NCBI GenBank assembly: GCA_017527075.1
Contig: JAFXQM010000018.1
Span: forward strand, 1-64,000
Reading direction: 5' to 3'
Length of the DNA: 64,000 bases
Source: Selenomonadaceae bacterium
GTDB taxonomy: Bacteria; Bacillota; Negativicutes; Selenomonadales; Selenomonadaceae
The translations under genes and the position numbers were made by a program. This document shows, piece after piece, positions 16,436-25,101 of the stretch (position 1 is the stretch's first letter; each line of letters starts with the position of its first letter). The notes below the pieces were generated by a model. The model was given only the letters and a program-made list of their open reading frames with translations, searched no databases and had not been told where the DNA came from.

Positions 16436-17686
16436 TCAGCCGACAAACTTTTTGAACGCGAGGCAAGCGTTGTGTCCGCCGAAGCCGAATGAATTTGAAA
16501 TTGCGGCGTTGACCGTGCGAGCCTGCGCGACGTTCGGCACGTAATTCAAATCCAAACCGTCGTCTTGCGTTTCGTAATTGATTGTCGGGTGAACGAGGTC
16601 GTGTTCGATGGAAAGAACGGTGGCGATTGCCTCAATGCCGCCGGCCGCGCCGAGCATGTGACCCGTCATGGATTTGGTGGAGGACACCGCCAGCTTGTAC
16701 GCGTGTTCGCCGAAAAGAATTTTAATCGCTTCGGTCTCGCCGCGGTCGTTGAATTGCGTGGACGTTCCGTGCGCGTTTATGTAATCAATTTCTTCGGGCT
16801 TGAGTCCTGCGTCGTCGAGCGCGAGCTTCATGCACTTGGCCTGAGTGATACCGCCGGGCGCGGGCGTGGTGATGTGGTAAGCGTCGTCGTTTCTGCCGTA
16901 ACCGACAACCTCGGCATAAATGTGTGCGCCGCGAGCCAGAGCGTGTTCCAATTTTTCCAAGACGATAATGCCTGCGCCCTCACCCATGACAAAGCCGCTG
17001 CGATTTTTGTCGAAGGGACGAGAGGCATGCGCGGGGTCGTCGTTGTGGTCGGCGCACAGAGCTTTCATGGAGCCGAAGCCCGCCACGCCCGCAGGAGAAA
17101 TTGCCGCCTCGGAGCCGCCCGCGAACATTAAGTCAGCCTCGCCGCGTTGAATCGCGCGGTAAGCGTCGCCGATTGAGTTCGTGCCCGACGCGCAAGCCGT
17201 GACGATACATTCGCAAGGACCTTGGAGCTTGAAGGCAATGGCAATGTTACCCGCCGCCATGTTGGCAATCATCATGGGGATAAAGAACGGACTGATTCGC
17301 GAGGGACCTTTGGTGAAAAGTTTTTCGTATTGATTGTGGAGAGTTTCCATGCCGCCGATGCCCGCGCCCACGAAAACTCCCGCGCGTTCGCTGTCGAAGT
17401 CTTCGAGCTTGAGCTTTGCGTCGTCGAAGGCAAGCCGCGTGGCAGCCAGAGCAAATTGCGTGTAACGATCCATGCGTTTGATTTCTTTTTTCTCAACGAA
17501 AAGCGCGGGGTCGAAGTCTTGAACTTCGCCGGCGATTTGCGAGGCGTAACCCGTCGGGTCGAAGCGCGTAATCCTTTCGACGCCGTTGGTGCCTGCGGTG
17601 GCCGCCGCCCAAAATTTTTCTTTGCCGATACCAATCGGCGAGACGGCTCCGAGCCCCGTGACCACAACTCTATTTTCTTGAATCAA
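16436..17686 (-). CDS. fabF: 3-oxoacyl-ACP synthase II
   Basis: 416 aa, usual length. Condenses malonyl-ACP with acyl-ACP in fatty acid elongation. Catalytic triad visible: Cys in VTACASGTNSIGDAYR, His in NAHGTSTQFND, His in KSMTGHMLGAAGG; the N-terminus reads RVVVTGLGAVSPIGIG and the C-terminus NSFGFGGHNACLAF. Start is TTG 17686 with AAAGGAGG ten bases upstream. It stands alone behind its own promoter with a leader of only about 15-20 bases; no fab cluster around it. Confidence 0.95.
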   Translation of the reverse strand: MIQENRVVVTGLGAVSPIGIGKEKFWAAATAGTNGVERITRFDPTGYASQIAGEVQDFDPALFVEKKEIKRMDRYTQFALAATRLAFDDAKLKLEDFDSERAGVFVGAGIGGMETLHNQYEKLFTKGPSRISPFFIPMMIANMAAGNIAIAFKLQGPCECIVTACASGTNSIGDAYRAIQRGEADLMFAGGSEAAISPAGVAGFGSMKALCADHNDDPAHASRPFDKNRSGFVMGEGAGIIVLEKLEHALARGAHIYAEVVGYGRNDDAYHITTPAPGGITQAKCMKLALDDAGLKPEEIDYINAHGTSTQFNDRGETEAIKILFGEHAYKLAVSSTKSMTGHMLGAAGGIEAIATVLSIEHDLVHPTINYETQDDGLDLNYVPNVAQARTVNAAISNSFGFGGHNACLAFKKFVG

Positions 17687-17710
17687 AATTAATCAGCCTC
17701 CTTTGCCGCG

Positions 17711-17739
17711 ATTATATCAAGTCAAAAGATAAGGGGCAA
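17711..17739 (-). promoter_or_regulatory. Promoter of fabF
   Basis: Minus strand TTGCCC, 17 bases, TATAAT, followed at once by CGCGGCAAAGGAGG. The leader is therefore extremely short, as for several other genes here. Confidence 0.7.
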
Positions 17740-17752
17740 GTTTTTCGACGGT

Positions 17753-20212
17753 TCAGCGAAAGTCGGCGGAAGAAATTATCGGCTCGAAGTCGGCGGGATT
17801 AAAATCATCGGGAGAATTTATCGGCGCAAAGTCGGCGGGATTGAAATCGTCGGGCGCGGAGAAATTTTTTTCGGCGAAAAATTTTTTCCCGTCGAAGTCG
17901 GGCTTGCCGTTCAAATCTTGAAAAGTCGTTCGACACTTCGGATAAGCGACGCAGCCCCAGAAGTCTCCGTCCTTGCCTTTGCGTTTGACGAGAGCCGAGC
18001 CGCACTTCGGACAGCGCGGAGCACCGGCTTTAATCAATCGCGCCGCGCGCGCTTTGCCGTCGAAGTCGGGCTTGCCGTCCGCGTCTTCAAAAGTCGTTCG
18101 GCAATCGGGATAAGCAGAGCAGCCCCAGAAAAATCCGTTCTTGCCTTGGCGTTTGAAAAGAGGCGCGCCGCATTTCGGACACGTCGGAGAGCCGGCTTTA
18201 ATCCATTGCTCCTCACGAAATTTTCCGTCGATGTCGGGCTTGCCGTTCGCGTCCTCAAAAACCGTTCGGCAATCGGGATAAGCGGAGCAGCCCCAAAAAA
18301 ATCCGTGCTTGCCTTGGCGTTTGACGAGAGCCGCGCCGCACTTCGGACACTTGAAAACATTTTCCGCCTCGGCAAAATTTGCGTGAGTCGCAGCCTCGCA
18401 CAGCTCGCCGGTGAATTTGACTTGCCCCGCCAAAAAATCTTCCAACGTGCCGTCGCCTTCGCTCATGGAGTGCAACTTGTCCTCCCAAATCGCGGTGGCG
18501 TCGGGGTAAGTCATCTCGTCGGGCAACGCGTCGACCAAGAGGTAAGCTTTGTCCGTCGGGTAAAGAATTTTCTTGACGAGCTTGAGGAAGCCGCGCTTGG
18601 TCAGGTCTTCGATAATCGCGGCGCGCGTCGCCTCCGTTCCGATTCCGTAAACGTCTTTGAGTTGTTTTTTCGCCTCAGGATTTTTCACGTACTTGTGAAT
18701 GTCTTTCATACCCTGCACGAGGCTCGACGAAGTGAAACGTTTCGGCGGAGTCGTCACGCACTCTTTAAGCTTGCTTTCTCTGTGAAAAATGATGTCGCCG
18801 ATTTTGATTGGCGACGGAAGATTTTCAATCTCGTCTTCGGCTTTGGTCTTCGGTGCCCTGTAAAATTCTCGCCAGCCGATTTGTTTGACGGCTTTGCCGC
18901 GCGCGGTGAAAATTTCATTTCGATAATTGACTTCGACGTAAGTTTCATCGTAAATGTGCGGCGGATAAAATTGCACGGCGTAATTCGCGGCAATGAGATT
19001 GTAAACGTTGAGTTCGATTGATGAAGCAAAACCGCTCGGAGGTTTGCGCGTGGGAATGATTGCGTGGTGCGCGGAAATTTTTTTGTCGTTCCATGCGCGG
19101 CTCTTAATCGTCGGGTCAGCGTGCGCCGCCAAATTTTTTAATCGCTCGTTGCTCACGCCCGACAAATTTTTCAAAATCAGCGGCGCGTCTTTGATTTGAA
19201 CGACGGGCAAGTATTCGCAATCGGAGCGCGGGTAACTCGTCAATTTTTTTTCGTAAAGGCTTTGCGCGGCGTCGAGCACTTGCTGAGGCGTGTACCCGAA
19301 GGCTTTGCCCGCCATAACCTGCAACCGCGACAGAGAGAACGGCAGCGGCTGAGATTCACTGCGCTCGGTCTGCTTGCACTCGGAAATTTTTCCGTCGCGC
19401 TTTTCGGGTTTTTCATTGAACTTTTTCAGATAATCCTCGGCGAATTCTTTGTCGATGAGTCGTCCCTCGCTGTCGAAGGCGGGAAAAGATAAAATTCTTT
19501 TCGGCGGTCTGAATTGCGCGAAGAACAATCCGTTGTGGTGAGAAAAGAGCGTAATGATTTTGTAAAACTCCACGGGCTTGAAATTTTTTATCTCGCGTTC
19601 GCGACGAACGACCAAGGCAAGCGTCGGAGTTTTCACGCGGCCAATCGGCAAAACCAAATCGCCGTGACCGTGACGCTTCGCCGCCAAGGTGTACGCGCGC
19701 GAAAGATTCATTCCGATTAACCAATCTGCGCGGCTGCGAGCGAGAGCCGATTGTTTGAGGTTGAAGAACTCGGAGTTGTCGCGGAGATTTTCGTTGGCGC
19801 GGCGGATGCTGGTCTCGTCGAGCGCGTTGAGCAAAATTCTTTTGACGGGCTTCGTGTTCCCGACGAAGTCCAAAACTTCATCGACGAGCAGCTGACCTTC
19901 GCGGTCGGGGTCTCCCGCGTGGATTATTTCATCCGCCTTGCTTATCAAAGTCTTGACGATTTGAAATTGTTGCGCGGTCGACGGATTTATTTCCAGCTTC
20001 CAAACTTTCGGGACAATCGGCAAATCTTCCGCGCGCCACGATTTATATTTCGGGTCGTAAGCTTCGGGCTCCGCCTGCTCCAGCACGTGACCGACAAGCC
20101 ACGTCACGATTCCGCCTGCGGTTTCAATGAACCCGTTGCCCCGCTGAGGATTTTTCAGGCAAGCGGCGAGCTCTCGTGCCATCGACGGCTTTTCCGCAAT
20201 GTAAAGTTTCAT
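17753..20212 (-). CDS. topB: DNA topoisomerase III
   Basis: 819 aa from ATG 20212 (GAGGTGAG six bases upstream). Toprim domain at the N-terminus (KLYIAEKPSMAREL, then AGDPDREGQLLVDE with the metal acidic residues), active-site Tyr in KLTSYPRSDCEYLP, and three C-terminal zinc ribbons of the form CPKCG...LVKRQGK-GFFWGCSAYPDC at about residues 610-760, each ending in a TTFEDxxGKPDFDGK linker. Ends with a short repeated PDDFNPADF tail. Relaxes and decatenates DNA. The ribbon copies are close at DNA level, suggesting recent duplication. Confidence 0.95.
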   Translation of the reverse strand: MKLYIAEKPSMARELAACLKNPQRGNGFIETAGGIVTWLVGHVLEQAEPEAYDPKYKSWRAEDLPIVPKVWKLEINPSTAQQFQIVKTLISKADEIIHAGDPDREGQLLVDEVLDFVGNTKPVKRILLNALDETSIRRANENLRDNSEFFNLKQSALARSRADWLIGMNLSRAYTLAAKRHGHGDLVLPIGRVKTPTLALVVRREREIKNFKPVEFYKIITLFSHHNGLFFAQFRPPKRILSFPAFDSEGRLIDKEFAEDYLKKFNEKPEKRDGKISECKQTERSESQPLPFSLSRLQVMAGKAFGYTPQQVLDAAQSLYEKKLTSYPRSDCEYLPVVQIKDAPLILKNLSGVSNERLKNLAAHADPTIKSRAWNDKKISAHHAIIPTRKPPSGFASSIELNVYNLIAANYAVQFYPPHIYDETYVEVNYRNEIFTARGKAVKQIGWREFYRAPKTKAEDEIENLPSPIKIGDIIFHRESKLKECVTTPPKRFTSSSLVQGMKDIHKYVKNPEAKKQLKDVYGIGTEATRAAIIEDLTKRGFLKLVKKILYPTDKAYLLVDALPDEMTYPDATAIWEDKLHSMSEGDGTLEDFLAGQVKFTGELCEAATHANFAEAENVFKCPKCGAALVKRQGKHGFFWGCSAYPDCRTVFEDANGKPDIDGKFREEQWIKAGSPTCPKCGAPLFKRQGKNGFFWGCSAYPDCRTTFEDADGKPDFDGKARAARLIKAGAPRCPKCGSALVKRKGKDGDFWGCVAYPKCRTTFQDLNGKPDFDGKKFFAEKNFSAPDDFNPADFAPINSPDDFNPADFEPIISSADFR

Positions 20213-20264
20213 CCAACTCACCTCGCGCCGATTATAAAATTTTTCCGTCCGAAACGCAAAAAAA

Positions 20265-20286
20265 TCCCGCCGAGTTTTTCGACGGG
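20265..20286 (-). terminator. Terminator of the repeat-protein gene
   Basis: Minus strand CCCGtCGA-aaaa-CTCGgCGGG followed by A/T-run with seven Ts. Confidence 0.75.
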
Positions 20287-20307
20287 AAAAATTTTTTCAG
20301 AACAGAT

Positions 20308-20832
20308 TTATTTCTTGAAAAGTTCCTTTGCTTTATCGTATTTGTCTTTTGCTTTGTCGTATCGGTCTTTCATCTCAACAGCCTTGTCGAAAGAATTTTT
20401 TTCGCGCGGGGCGTTTGCGTTGTCGTCGGAATTTTTATCGGGCGGAGGCATGGGGTTACCGTTTTCATCCGTGGGCGGCGCGGGAGGATTCGAGCCGTCA
20501 GAATTTTTATCGGGCGGAGGCATGGGGTTACCGTTTTCATCCGTGGGCGGCGCGGGGCGATTCGCGTCGTCGGAATTTTTATCGGGCGGAGGCATGGGGT
20601 TACCGTTTTCATCCGTCGGAGGCGCGGGGCGATTCGCGTCGTCGGAATTTTTTTTGCCGAACATTTCGCGGGCTTGGTCGTACTTTTCCTTTGCGTCCTT
20701 GAACTTATCGTATTTCTCTTTTGCCTCTTTGGCCTTGTCGAGGGCGTCCGCGCTGACGGGCTGAACATTTGCGACGCCGACTCCGAAGACGAACGCGCCG
20801 GCAATCAGGCCGCTCAGAATTTTTTTCTTCAT
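20308..20832 (-). CDS. Exported proline-rich repeat protein (174 aa)
   Basis: Signal peptide at residues 1-28 (MKKKILSGLIAGAFVFGVG ... VSADA). Then a charged helical stretch of KAKEAKEKYDKF type, three 24-residue repeats PAPPTDENGNPMPPPDKNSDD(A/G)(N/S), and a second K/E/Y-rich helical stretch. Helix - extended Pro-rich linker - helix suggests a periplasmic spacer or cell-wall-associated protein. No anchor motif. Alone behind its own promoter and terminator. Family not recognised. Confidence 0.8.
   Translation of the reverse strand: MKKKILSGLIAGAFVFGVGVANVQPVSADALDKAKEAKEKYDKFKDAKEKYDQAREMFGKKNSDDANRPAPPTDENGNPMPPPDKNSDDANRPAPPTDENGNPMPPPDKNSDGSNPPAPPTDENGNPMPPPDKNSDDNANAPREKNSFDKAVEMKDRYDKAKDKYDKAKELFKK
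20429..20645 (-). repeat. Three tandem 72-bp repeats inside the proline-rich gene
   Basis: Units begin at 20429, 20501 and 20573, spacing exactly 72 bp (24 codons), nearly identical apart from a few bases in the middle unit. Copy number changes would keep the frame. Confidence 0.85.
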
Positions 20833-20859
20833 GAAACTCCCTCCAAAAACTTTTTGCCG

Positions 20860-20887
20860 ATTATATCACGCGGAAAATTTTTGTCAT
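20860..20887 (-). promoter_or_regulatory. Promoter of the repeat-protein gene
   Basis: Minus strand ATGACA, 16 bases, TATAAT, then CGGCAAAAAGTTTTTGGAGG leading to the ATG. Confidence 0.5.
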
Positions 20888-20897
20888 GGAAATTCGA

Positions 20898-22622
20898 TTA
20901 AAGATTGCTGAACTGAATGTTATAAAGGTTGCTGTAAACGCCGCCGAGCGCGAGCAATTCTTTGTGCGTGCCCTGTTCGCAGATGTGTCCGTGTTCAATG
21001 ACGAAAATTTTATCCGCTGCGAAAATTGTGCTGAGCCTGTGCGCGATAACAAAACTCGTGCGCCCGACCATCAAATCGTCGAGAGCCGACTGAACAATTT
21101 TTTCGCTTTCCGTGTCGAGCGCGCTGGTTGCCTCGTCGAGAATCAAAATCTGCGGATTCTTCAGCATGGCGCGCGCGATTGCCATGCGCTGACGTTGCCC
21201 GCCGCTCAAATTCAGTCCGCGCTCCCCGATTTTCGTCTGATAACCGTCGGGCAGGTCGAGAATAAATTTATCGGCGTTGGCAGCCTTCGCCGCCGCGATA
21301 ACTTCCTCGTCCGTGGCGTCCAATCTCCCGTAACGAATATTTTCCATGACCGTCGTGGAGAAGAGCAAAGTTTCCTGCGGCACGATACCGATTTGTTCGC
21401 GCAGGGAATGAACCGTCACATCTCGCAGGTCGTGCCCGTCGATTTTAATTGAGCCGGCGTTCACGTCGTAAAAGCGCGGAATTAAATTTGCAATCGTGGA
21501 CTTGCCCGCGCCGCTCGGTCCGACGAACGCAATCATCTGCCCGGGCTTGACTTCAAAGCTGACATTTTCCAGCGCGTTGTGCACTCCGTCGTAACTGAAC
21601 GTGACGCCCTCGACTTTAACGCTGCCTTGAACCTTCGGCAAATCAATCGCGCCGCTTTTGTCGTTGACGGTCTCCGGCAAATCCAGCACGCCGAAAATTC
21701 TGTCGATGGCCGCCATTGCCTTTTGAAGTCGTCCGTAAATTCGCGAGAGCCGCTTGACGGGATTGGCAAGGTTGACGGCGTAAGTGAGGAAGGCGACCAA
21801 AGCTCCGGCAGAAATTATTCCGTTGACGACTTCATAACCGCCGAACCACACGATAAAAGTCACCGCGACCGCCGCCAAAAATTCAACCGTCGGCGTCAAC
21901 AGGCTCGTAATTTTTACGTTGTCAATCGTCGCTTTGAAGTTCAACTCATTTTCCACTTTGAAACGATTAATCTCGTAATCTTCGCGCACGAACGACTTAA
22001 CGACGCGCACAGAAGAAATACTTTCCTGCAGGAGCGACGTTATGTCCGCCAGCTTCTCTTGAATTATTCGGCTCGTCGATTTTATTTTCTTGCCGAAGAT
22101 TCTCATTGAAACTCCGACGAGCGGCACGGTGATTAAAGTCAGCAGCGTCAGCTTCCAATCCAGATAGAACATCATCACGATTGAGCCGATTAAAATTGCG
22201 CCCTCGGTGAACATTTCGATTAAGTTGTCGACGAGCGCAGATTGAATCGCGCCGACGTCATTGGTCAGATAACTCATCGTTTCGCCGGTCTGGTGCTTGT
22301 CGAAGTAAGCCATGGGCATGCGCTGAAATTTCCTGAACATGACCTCGCGCACGTCCACCACGACCCTTTGACCGATATACGACACCAGATATGATTGCCC
22401 GTAATAAAAAACTCCGCGAATCGCGAAGACCACGACGATACTCACCGAAATGAAATTGAGCATCGCCATGTCGCGTTCGGCGAGCACTTTGTCAATCATG
22501 TCTTTGATTATCCACGGCAAGTAGAGGTTCGCGCCCGACGCGCAGATTATGCAGATTATCGCCAGGGCGAATCGTCCGAGGTACGGCTTGATGTAAGCCA
22601 GCAGTCGCTTATAATTTTTCAT
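20898..22622 (-). CDS. msbA: Lipid A / multidrug ABC exporter, MsbA type
   Basis: 574 aa half-transporter. N-terminal six-helix exporter domain (about 1-310), then the nucleotide-binding domain: Walker A VGPSGAGKST, Q-loop, signature LSGGQRQRMAIARA, Walker B ILILDEATSAL, switch His in IAHRLST. Flips lipid A core to the outer leaflet in family members. ATG 22622 overlaps the previous stop by four bases (ATGA); a TTG at 22646 is possible. The presence of lpxB 500 bases upstream in the same strand run supports a lipid A role over drug export. Confidence 0.88.
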   Translation of the reverse strand: MKNYKRLLAYIKPYLGRFALAIICIICASGANLYLPWIIKDMIDKVLAERDMAMLNFISVSIVVVFAIRGVFYYGQSYLVSYIGQRVVVDVREVMFRKFQRMPMAYFDKHQTGETMSYLTNDVGAIQSALVDNLIEMFTEGAILIGSIVMMFYLDWKLTLLTLITVPLVGVSMRIFGKKIKSTSRIIQEKLADITSLLQESISSVRVVKSFVREDYEINRFKVENELNFKATIDNVKITSLLTPTVEFLAAVAVTFIVWFGGYEVVNGIISAGALVAFLTYAVNLANPVKRLSRIYGRLQKAMAAIDRIFGVLDLPETVNDKSGAIDLPKVQGSVKVEGVTFSYDGVHNALENVSFEVKPGQMIAFVGPSGAGKSTIANLIPRFYDVNAGSIKIDGHDLRDVTVHSLREQIGIVPQETLLFSTTVMENIRYGRLDATDEEVIAAAKAANADKFILDLPDGYQTKIGERGLNLSGGQRQRMAIARAMLKNPQILILDEATSALDTESEKIVQSALDDLMVGRTSFVIAHRLSTIFAADKIFVIEHGHICEQGTHKELLALGGVYSNLYNIQFSNL

Positions 22623-22852
22623 TTCGTAAAAAAGGGTTTCTCCCAATCATCAGAGTAGCCGAAGTCTTTCGGGTCTTGTTCGCAAATAATCAAACGATTA
22701 AAAATTGTGTCCAAAACTTCCCAATAAGCCAACGAACGCCCTTTATTAAGGTCGGTCGGCTTAGCTTTTTCCTCGTCAATTGATTCGTAGGCGTATTTCA
22801 TGACGCTGCCGATTATGTACTTAACATCGTCCAAATCCATCTGCTCAATCAT
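22619..22852 (-). CDS. Small acidic protein, immunity-like (77 aa)
   Basis: ATG 22852, overlapping the previous gene by four bases and msbA by four bases. Residues KGRSLAYWEVLDTIFNRLIICEQD and a C-terminal DFGYSDDWEK give a short helical acidic protein. I recall similar 'KGxxLAYYEVLDTIxNRL' proteins encoded next to small toxin-like genes, but cannot verify it. No catalytic motif, signal peptide or membrane segment. Sits as the second half of a pair inserted between lpxB and msbA. Confidence 0.65.
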   Translation of the reverse strand: MIEQMDLDDVKYIIGSVMKYAYESIDEEKAKPTDLNKGRSLAYWEVLDTIFNRLIICEQDPKDFGYSDDWEKPFFTK

Positions 22853-23115
22853 GGTGTTTCTCCTCTCTTCTCCAGTTCGTCGACGCGGTTTTGAATTGAT
22901 TCATTAAAATTTTTTATTTCATGCAACCAATGACCGATTCTTCCTTCTTGCTTATCCGGTTCATCATAAAAATCAGGATAACTCGCCGACGGATTGTTGA
23001 TTTTTGCCCAATGCTCTTCGATTCGTTTTTGAAAAGTGCGAATGCCTTTGCGAAGTTGATTCGACGTTTGGTTTTCTAAATTTTTCTCCGCAAATAATTG
23101 TAAATCAAATATCAT
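22849..23115 (-). CDS. Small phage/toxin-tail-like protein (88 aa)
   Basis: ATG 23115, four-base overlaps on both sides. Begins MIFDLQLFAE, the opening typical of phage head/scaffold proteins (M.FxLQLFA), followed by LRKGIRTFQKRIEEHWAKINNP, a helical, charged segment, and GHWLHEIKNFNESIQNRV. The second half resembles small domains found at the tips of phage or polymorphic toxin proteins. With the next gene it forms a pair of the toxin/immunity layout. Activity unknown. Confidence 0.6.
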   Translation of the reverse strand: MIFDLQLFAEKNLENQTSNQLRKGIRTFQKRIEEHWAKINNPSASYPDFYDEPDKQEGRIGHWLHEIKNFNESIQNRVDELEKRGETP

Positions 23116-24218
23116 GAGTTGTCACCTGCCGCCGCCTCCAAAATTTTTTTTGCGACGCGAGCCGCCGCGCCGTGGTCTCCGAGCTTTGCGCAAGCCGATT
23201 TTAATTTTTCTGTGACGAGCGCGCGCGTGTCGAGGATTTTTAAAACTTCGGCTGAAATTTTTTCGGGCGTGACTTCATCTTGCAGGAGTTCGGGCAAAAT
23301 TTTTTCGTCAGCCAAAATGTTCGGCAGGCTGAAAAATTTTATGTCGACCAAAAGTTTCCCGATTAAAAAATTCAGCGGAGCCATTTTGTAGAGGACGACG
23401 CACGGCAAATTTAAAAGAGCCGCCTCCAGCACGACCGTGCCCGAAGTCGCGATTGCTGCGTCCGCGATTTGCATGAGGTCATATCGCCGCGCCGATTCGA
23501 CGAGTGTCACGTCGAGCCCCGCCGTGTCGATTAATCTTTCGACGCCGTCCGCCACGGGCAGGAAAAATTTTTTGTCGGGCAAAAGTTTGGCGGCTTGGAG
23601 CATGGGCGGCAAGAGCAATTTTATTTCTTGCTTGCGCGAGCCCGGCATGAGCAAAATTATTTTGTCCGAATCGTTCACGCCGAAAAATTTTCGCGCCTCA
23701 AGTTTCGACATGGACGGCTTGACCGAATCGACGAGCGGATTGCCGAGGAAAAAAATTTTCGCGCCCGCCGCCCGGTAAACCGGCAACTCAAACGGAAAGA
23801 TGGCGATGAAGATGTCCGCGACCGCCGCGCAGTCCTTTGCCCGCCCCTTGCGCCACGCCCAAGCACTCGGCGGCACGTAAGACAAAATTTTCACGCCGAA
23901 TTTTTTTACGCGCTTTGCCAGCCGCCAATTAAAGTCGGGATAATCAATCAGCACGAGCAAGTCGGGTTTCTCCGCGCGAATAATTTCCGTCAGGTCATCG
24001 AGCAGCCGAAAAATTTTGCGGAGATTTTTTATGACTTCGACGACGCCCATGACGTTGTACTCTTTGTAATTGCGCACGAGCCTGACGCCCGCCGCCTCCA
24101 TTAAATTTCCTCCGAGACCGAGCAGCTCCGTCGACGGGGAAATTTTTTTTATCTCGCGAGCCAAATTTGCTCCGTGGACATCGCCCGAAGCCTCGCCCGC
24201 CGAAAAAAATATTTTCAA
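23112..24218 (-). CDS. lpxB: Lipid-A-disaccharide synthase
   Basis: 368 aa. Joins UDP-2,3-diacylglucosamine and lipid X to the lipid A disaccharide. N-terminal SAGEASGDVHGANL is the LpxB signature; also GLGGNLMEAAGV, VLIDYPDFNWRLAK, YVPPSAWAWRKGR, LPGSRKQEI and SGTVVLEAALL. Start TTG 24218, nine bases after GGAG; TTG 24227 is possible but lies on the ribosome site. Behind a good promoter and upstream of the small gene pair and msbA, forming a four-gene run. Confidence 0.93.
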   Translation of the reverse strand: MKIFFSAGEASGDVHGANLAREIKKISPSTELLGLGGNLMEAAGVRLVRNYKEYNVMGVVEVIKNLRKIFRLLDDLTEIIRAEKPDLLVLIDYPDFNWRLAKRVKKFGVKILSYVPPSAWAWRKGRAKDCAAVADIFIAIFPFELPVYRAAGAKIFFLGNPLVDSVKPSMSKLEARKFFGVNDSDKIILLMPGSRKQEIKLLLPPMLQAAKLLPDKKFFLPVADGVERLIDTAGLDVTLVESARRYDLMQIADAAIATSGTVVLEAALLNLPCVVLYKMAPLNFLIGKLLVDIKFFSLPNILADEKILPELLQDEVTPEKISAEVLKILDTRALVTEKLKSACAKLGDHGAAARVAKKILEAAAGDNS

Positions 24219-24242
24219 AGCGAACAACTCCTTTGCCGCGAA

Positions 24243-24271
24243 ATTATATTTTGCCGCCGAAATTTTTTCAA
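24243..24271 (-). promoter_or_regulatory. Promoter of lpxB
   Basis: Minus strand TTGAAA, 17 bases, TATAAT, then TTCGCGGCAAAGGAG. Confidence 0.65.
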
Positions 24272-24333
24272 CAAAAAAGACCCCCGACCGAAGCCGAGAA
24301 TCTTTTTACGAATCGAAATTGATATGGAAACTT

Positions 24334-24497
24334 GAGGCCGTCCCGGATGACCAACGCCCCCGCGAGGTGTCCTTTCTTTTGCATACTTTTCTTTGGACAA
24401 GCAAAGAAAAGTATGTTTCAAAAACTCAAAAGAAATTTTTCAGCCCGCGGCAATGAGGACGGGTTATGCGTGCCCACTCTTGAAAAAGAGGGGGCAA
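24334..24497 (+). repeat. Dispersed intergenic element, copy 2
   Basis: GAGGCCGTC, GGATGACCAACGCCCCCGCGAGG, hairpin with 13-bp arms ATACTTTTCTTTG / CAAAGAAAAGTAT, then CCCACTCTTGAAAAAGAGGGGG with a GAAA loop. Both hairpin arms are shorter by one base than in the other copies. It lies between the terD 3' end and the lpxB promoter. Confidence 0.85.
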
Positions 24498-24500
24498 CTC

Positions 24501-25079
24501 TCACACGTTGACGCCGTAATTTTTTCCGAGCGCAGCCAAGCCGCCGCTCCAGCCCGCGCCGATTGCATTGAACTTCCACTCGCCGCGGTTGCGATAAATC
24601 TCTCCGACGACGACGGCCGTCTCCACGGAAAAATCTTCGCCGAGGTCGTAACGGATGAGCTCCTTGCCGGTCACGTCGTCGACCACACGAATGTAAGCGT
24701 TGGACACTTGCCCGAAAGTTTGGCGGCGCGCGTCGGCGTCGTAAATCGTGACGGTGAAGTCAATCTTCTCGACGTTGCTCGGCACCAGCGACAAATCGAT
24801 TTTAATTTCCTCATCGTCGCCCTCGCCCTCGCCGGTGAGGTTGTCGCCCATGTGCTCAACCGCGCCGCTCTTGTGCTTGAGGTTGTTGTAGAAAACAAAG
24901 TCATCGTCCGAGTTGACCTTGCCGTTGGCACCGAGCAAGAAAGCCGCCGCGTCCAGGTCGAAGTCGAAGCCGCCGTCGTACTTGTTGACGTCCCAGCCGA
25001 GCCCGATTAAAAGTTTTTTCAAACTCGGATTGCCCTTCGTCAAGTCAACTTTCTGACCCTTTTGCAAACTGACTGCCAT
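24501..25079 (-). CDS. terD: TerD-family stress protein
   Basis: 192 aa from ATG 25079 (GAGGAGG upstream). Standard TerD domain: [50 protein letters not shown], then [33 protein letters not shown] and [22 protein letters not shown], with the acidic Ca-binding residues (DFDLDA, DDD). TerD proteins are tied to tellurite and envelope stress resistance. Last gene of a run GT2-GT2-TerD(split)-TerD; 22 bases after the split paralogue. Confidence 0.93.
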   Translation of the reverse strand: MAVSLQKGQKVDLTKGNPSLKKLLIGLGWDVNKYDGGFDFDLDAAAFLLGANGKVNSDDDFVFYNNLKHKSGAVEHMGDNLTGEGEGDDEEIKIDLSLVPSNVEKIDFTVTIYDADARRQTFGQVSNAYIRVVDDVTGKELIRYDLGEDFSVETAVVVGEIYRNRGEWKFNAIGAGWSGGLAALGKNYGVNV

Positions 25080-25101
25080 AAAAAATTCCTCCTCAAATTT
25101 A

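Noticed and set aside
17900..18400. Topoisomerase zinc-ribbon repeats as a CRISPR-like array
   Set aside because: They are coding repeats of about 50 codons with cysteine motifs, not short repeats with unique spacers.
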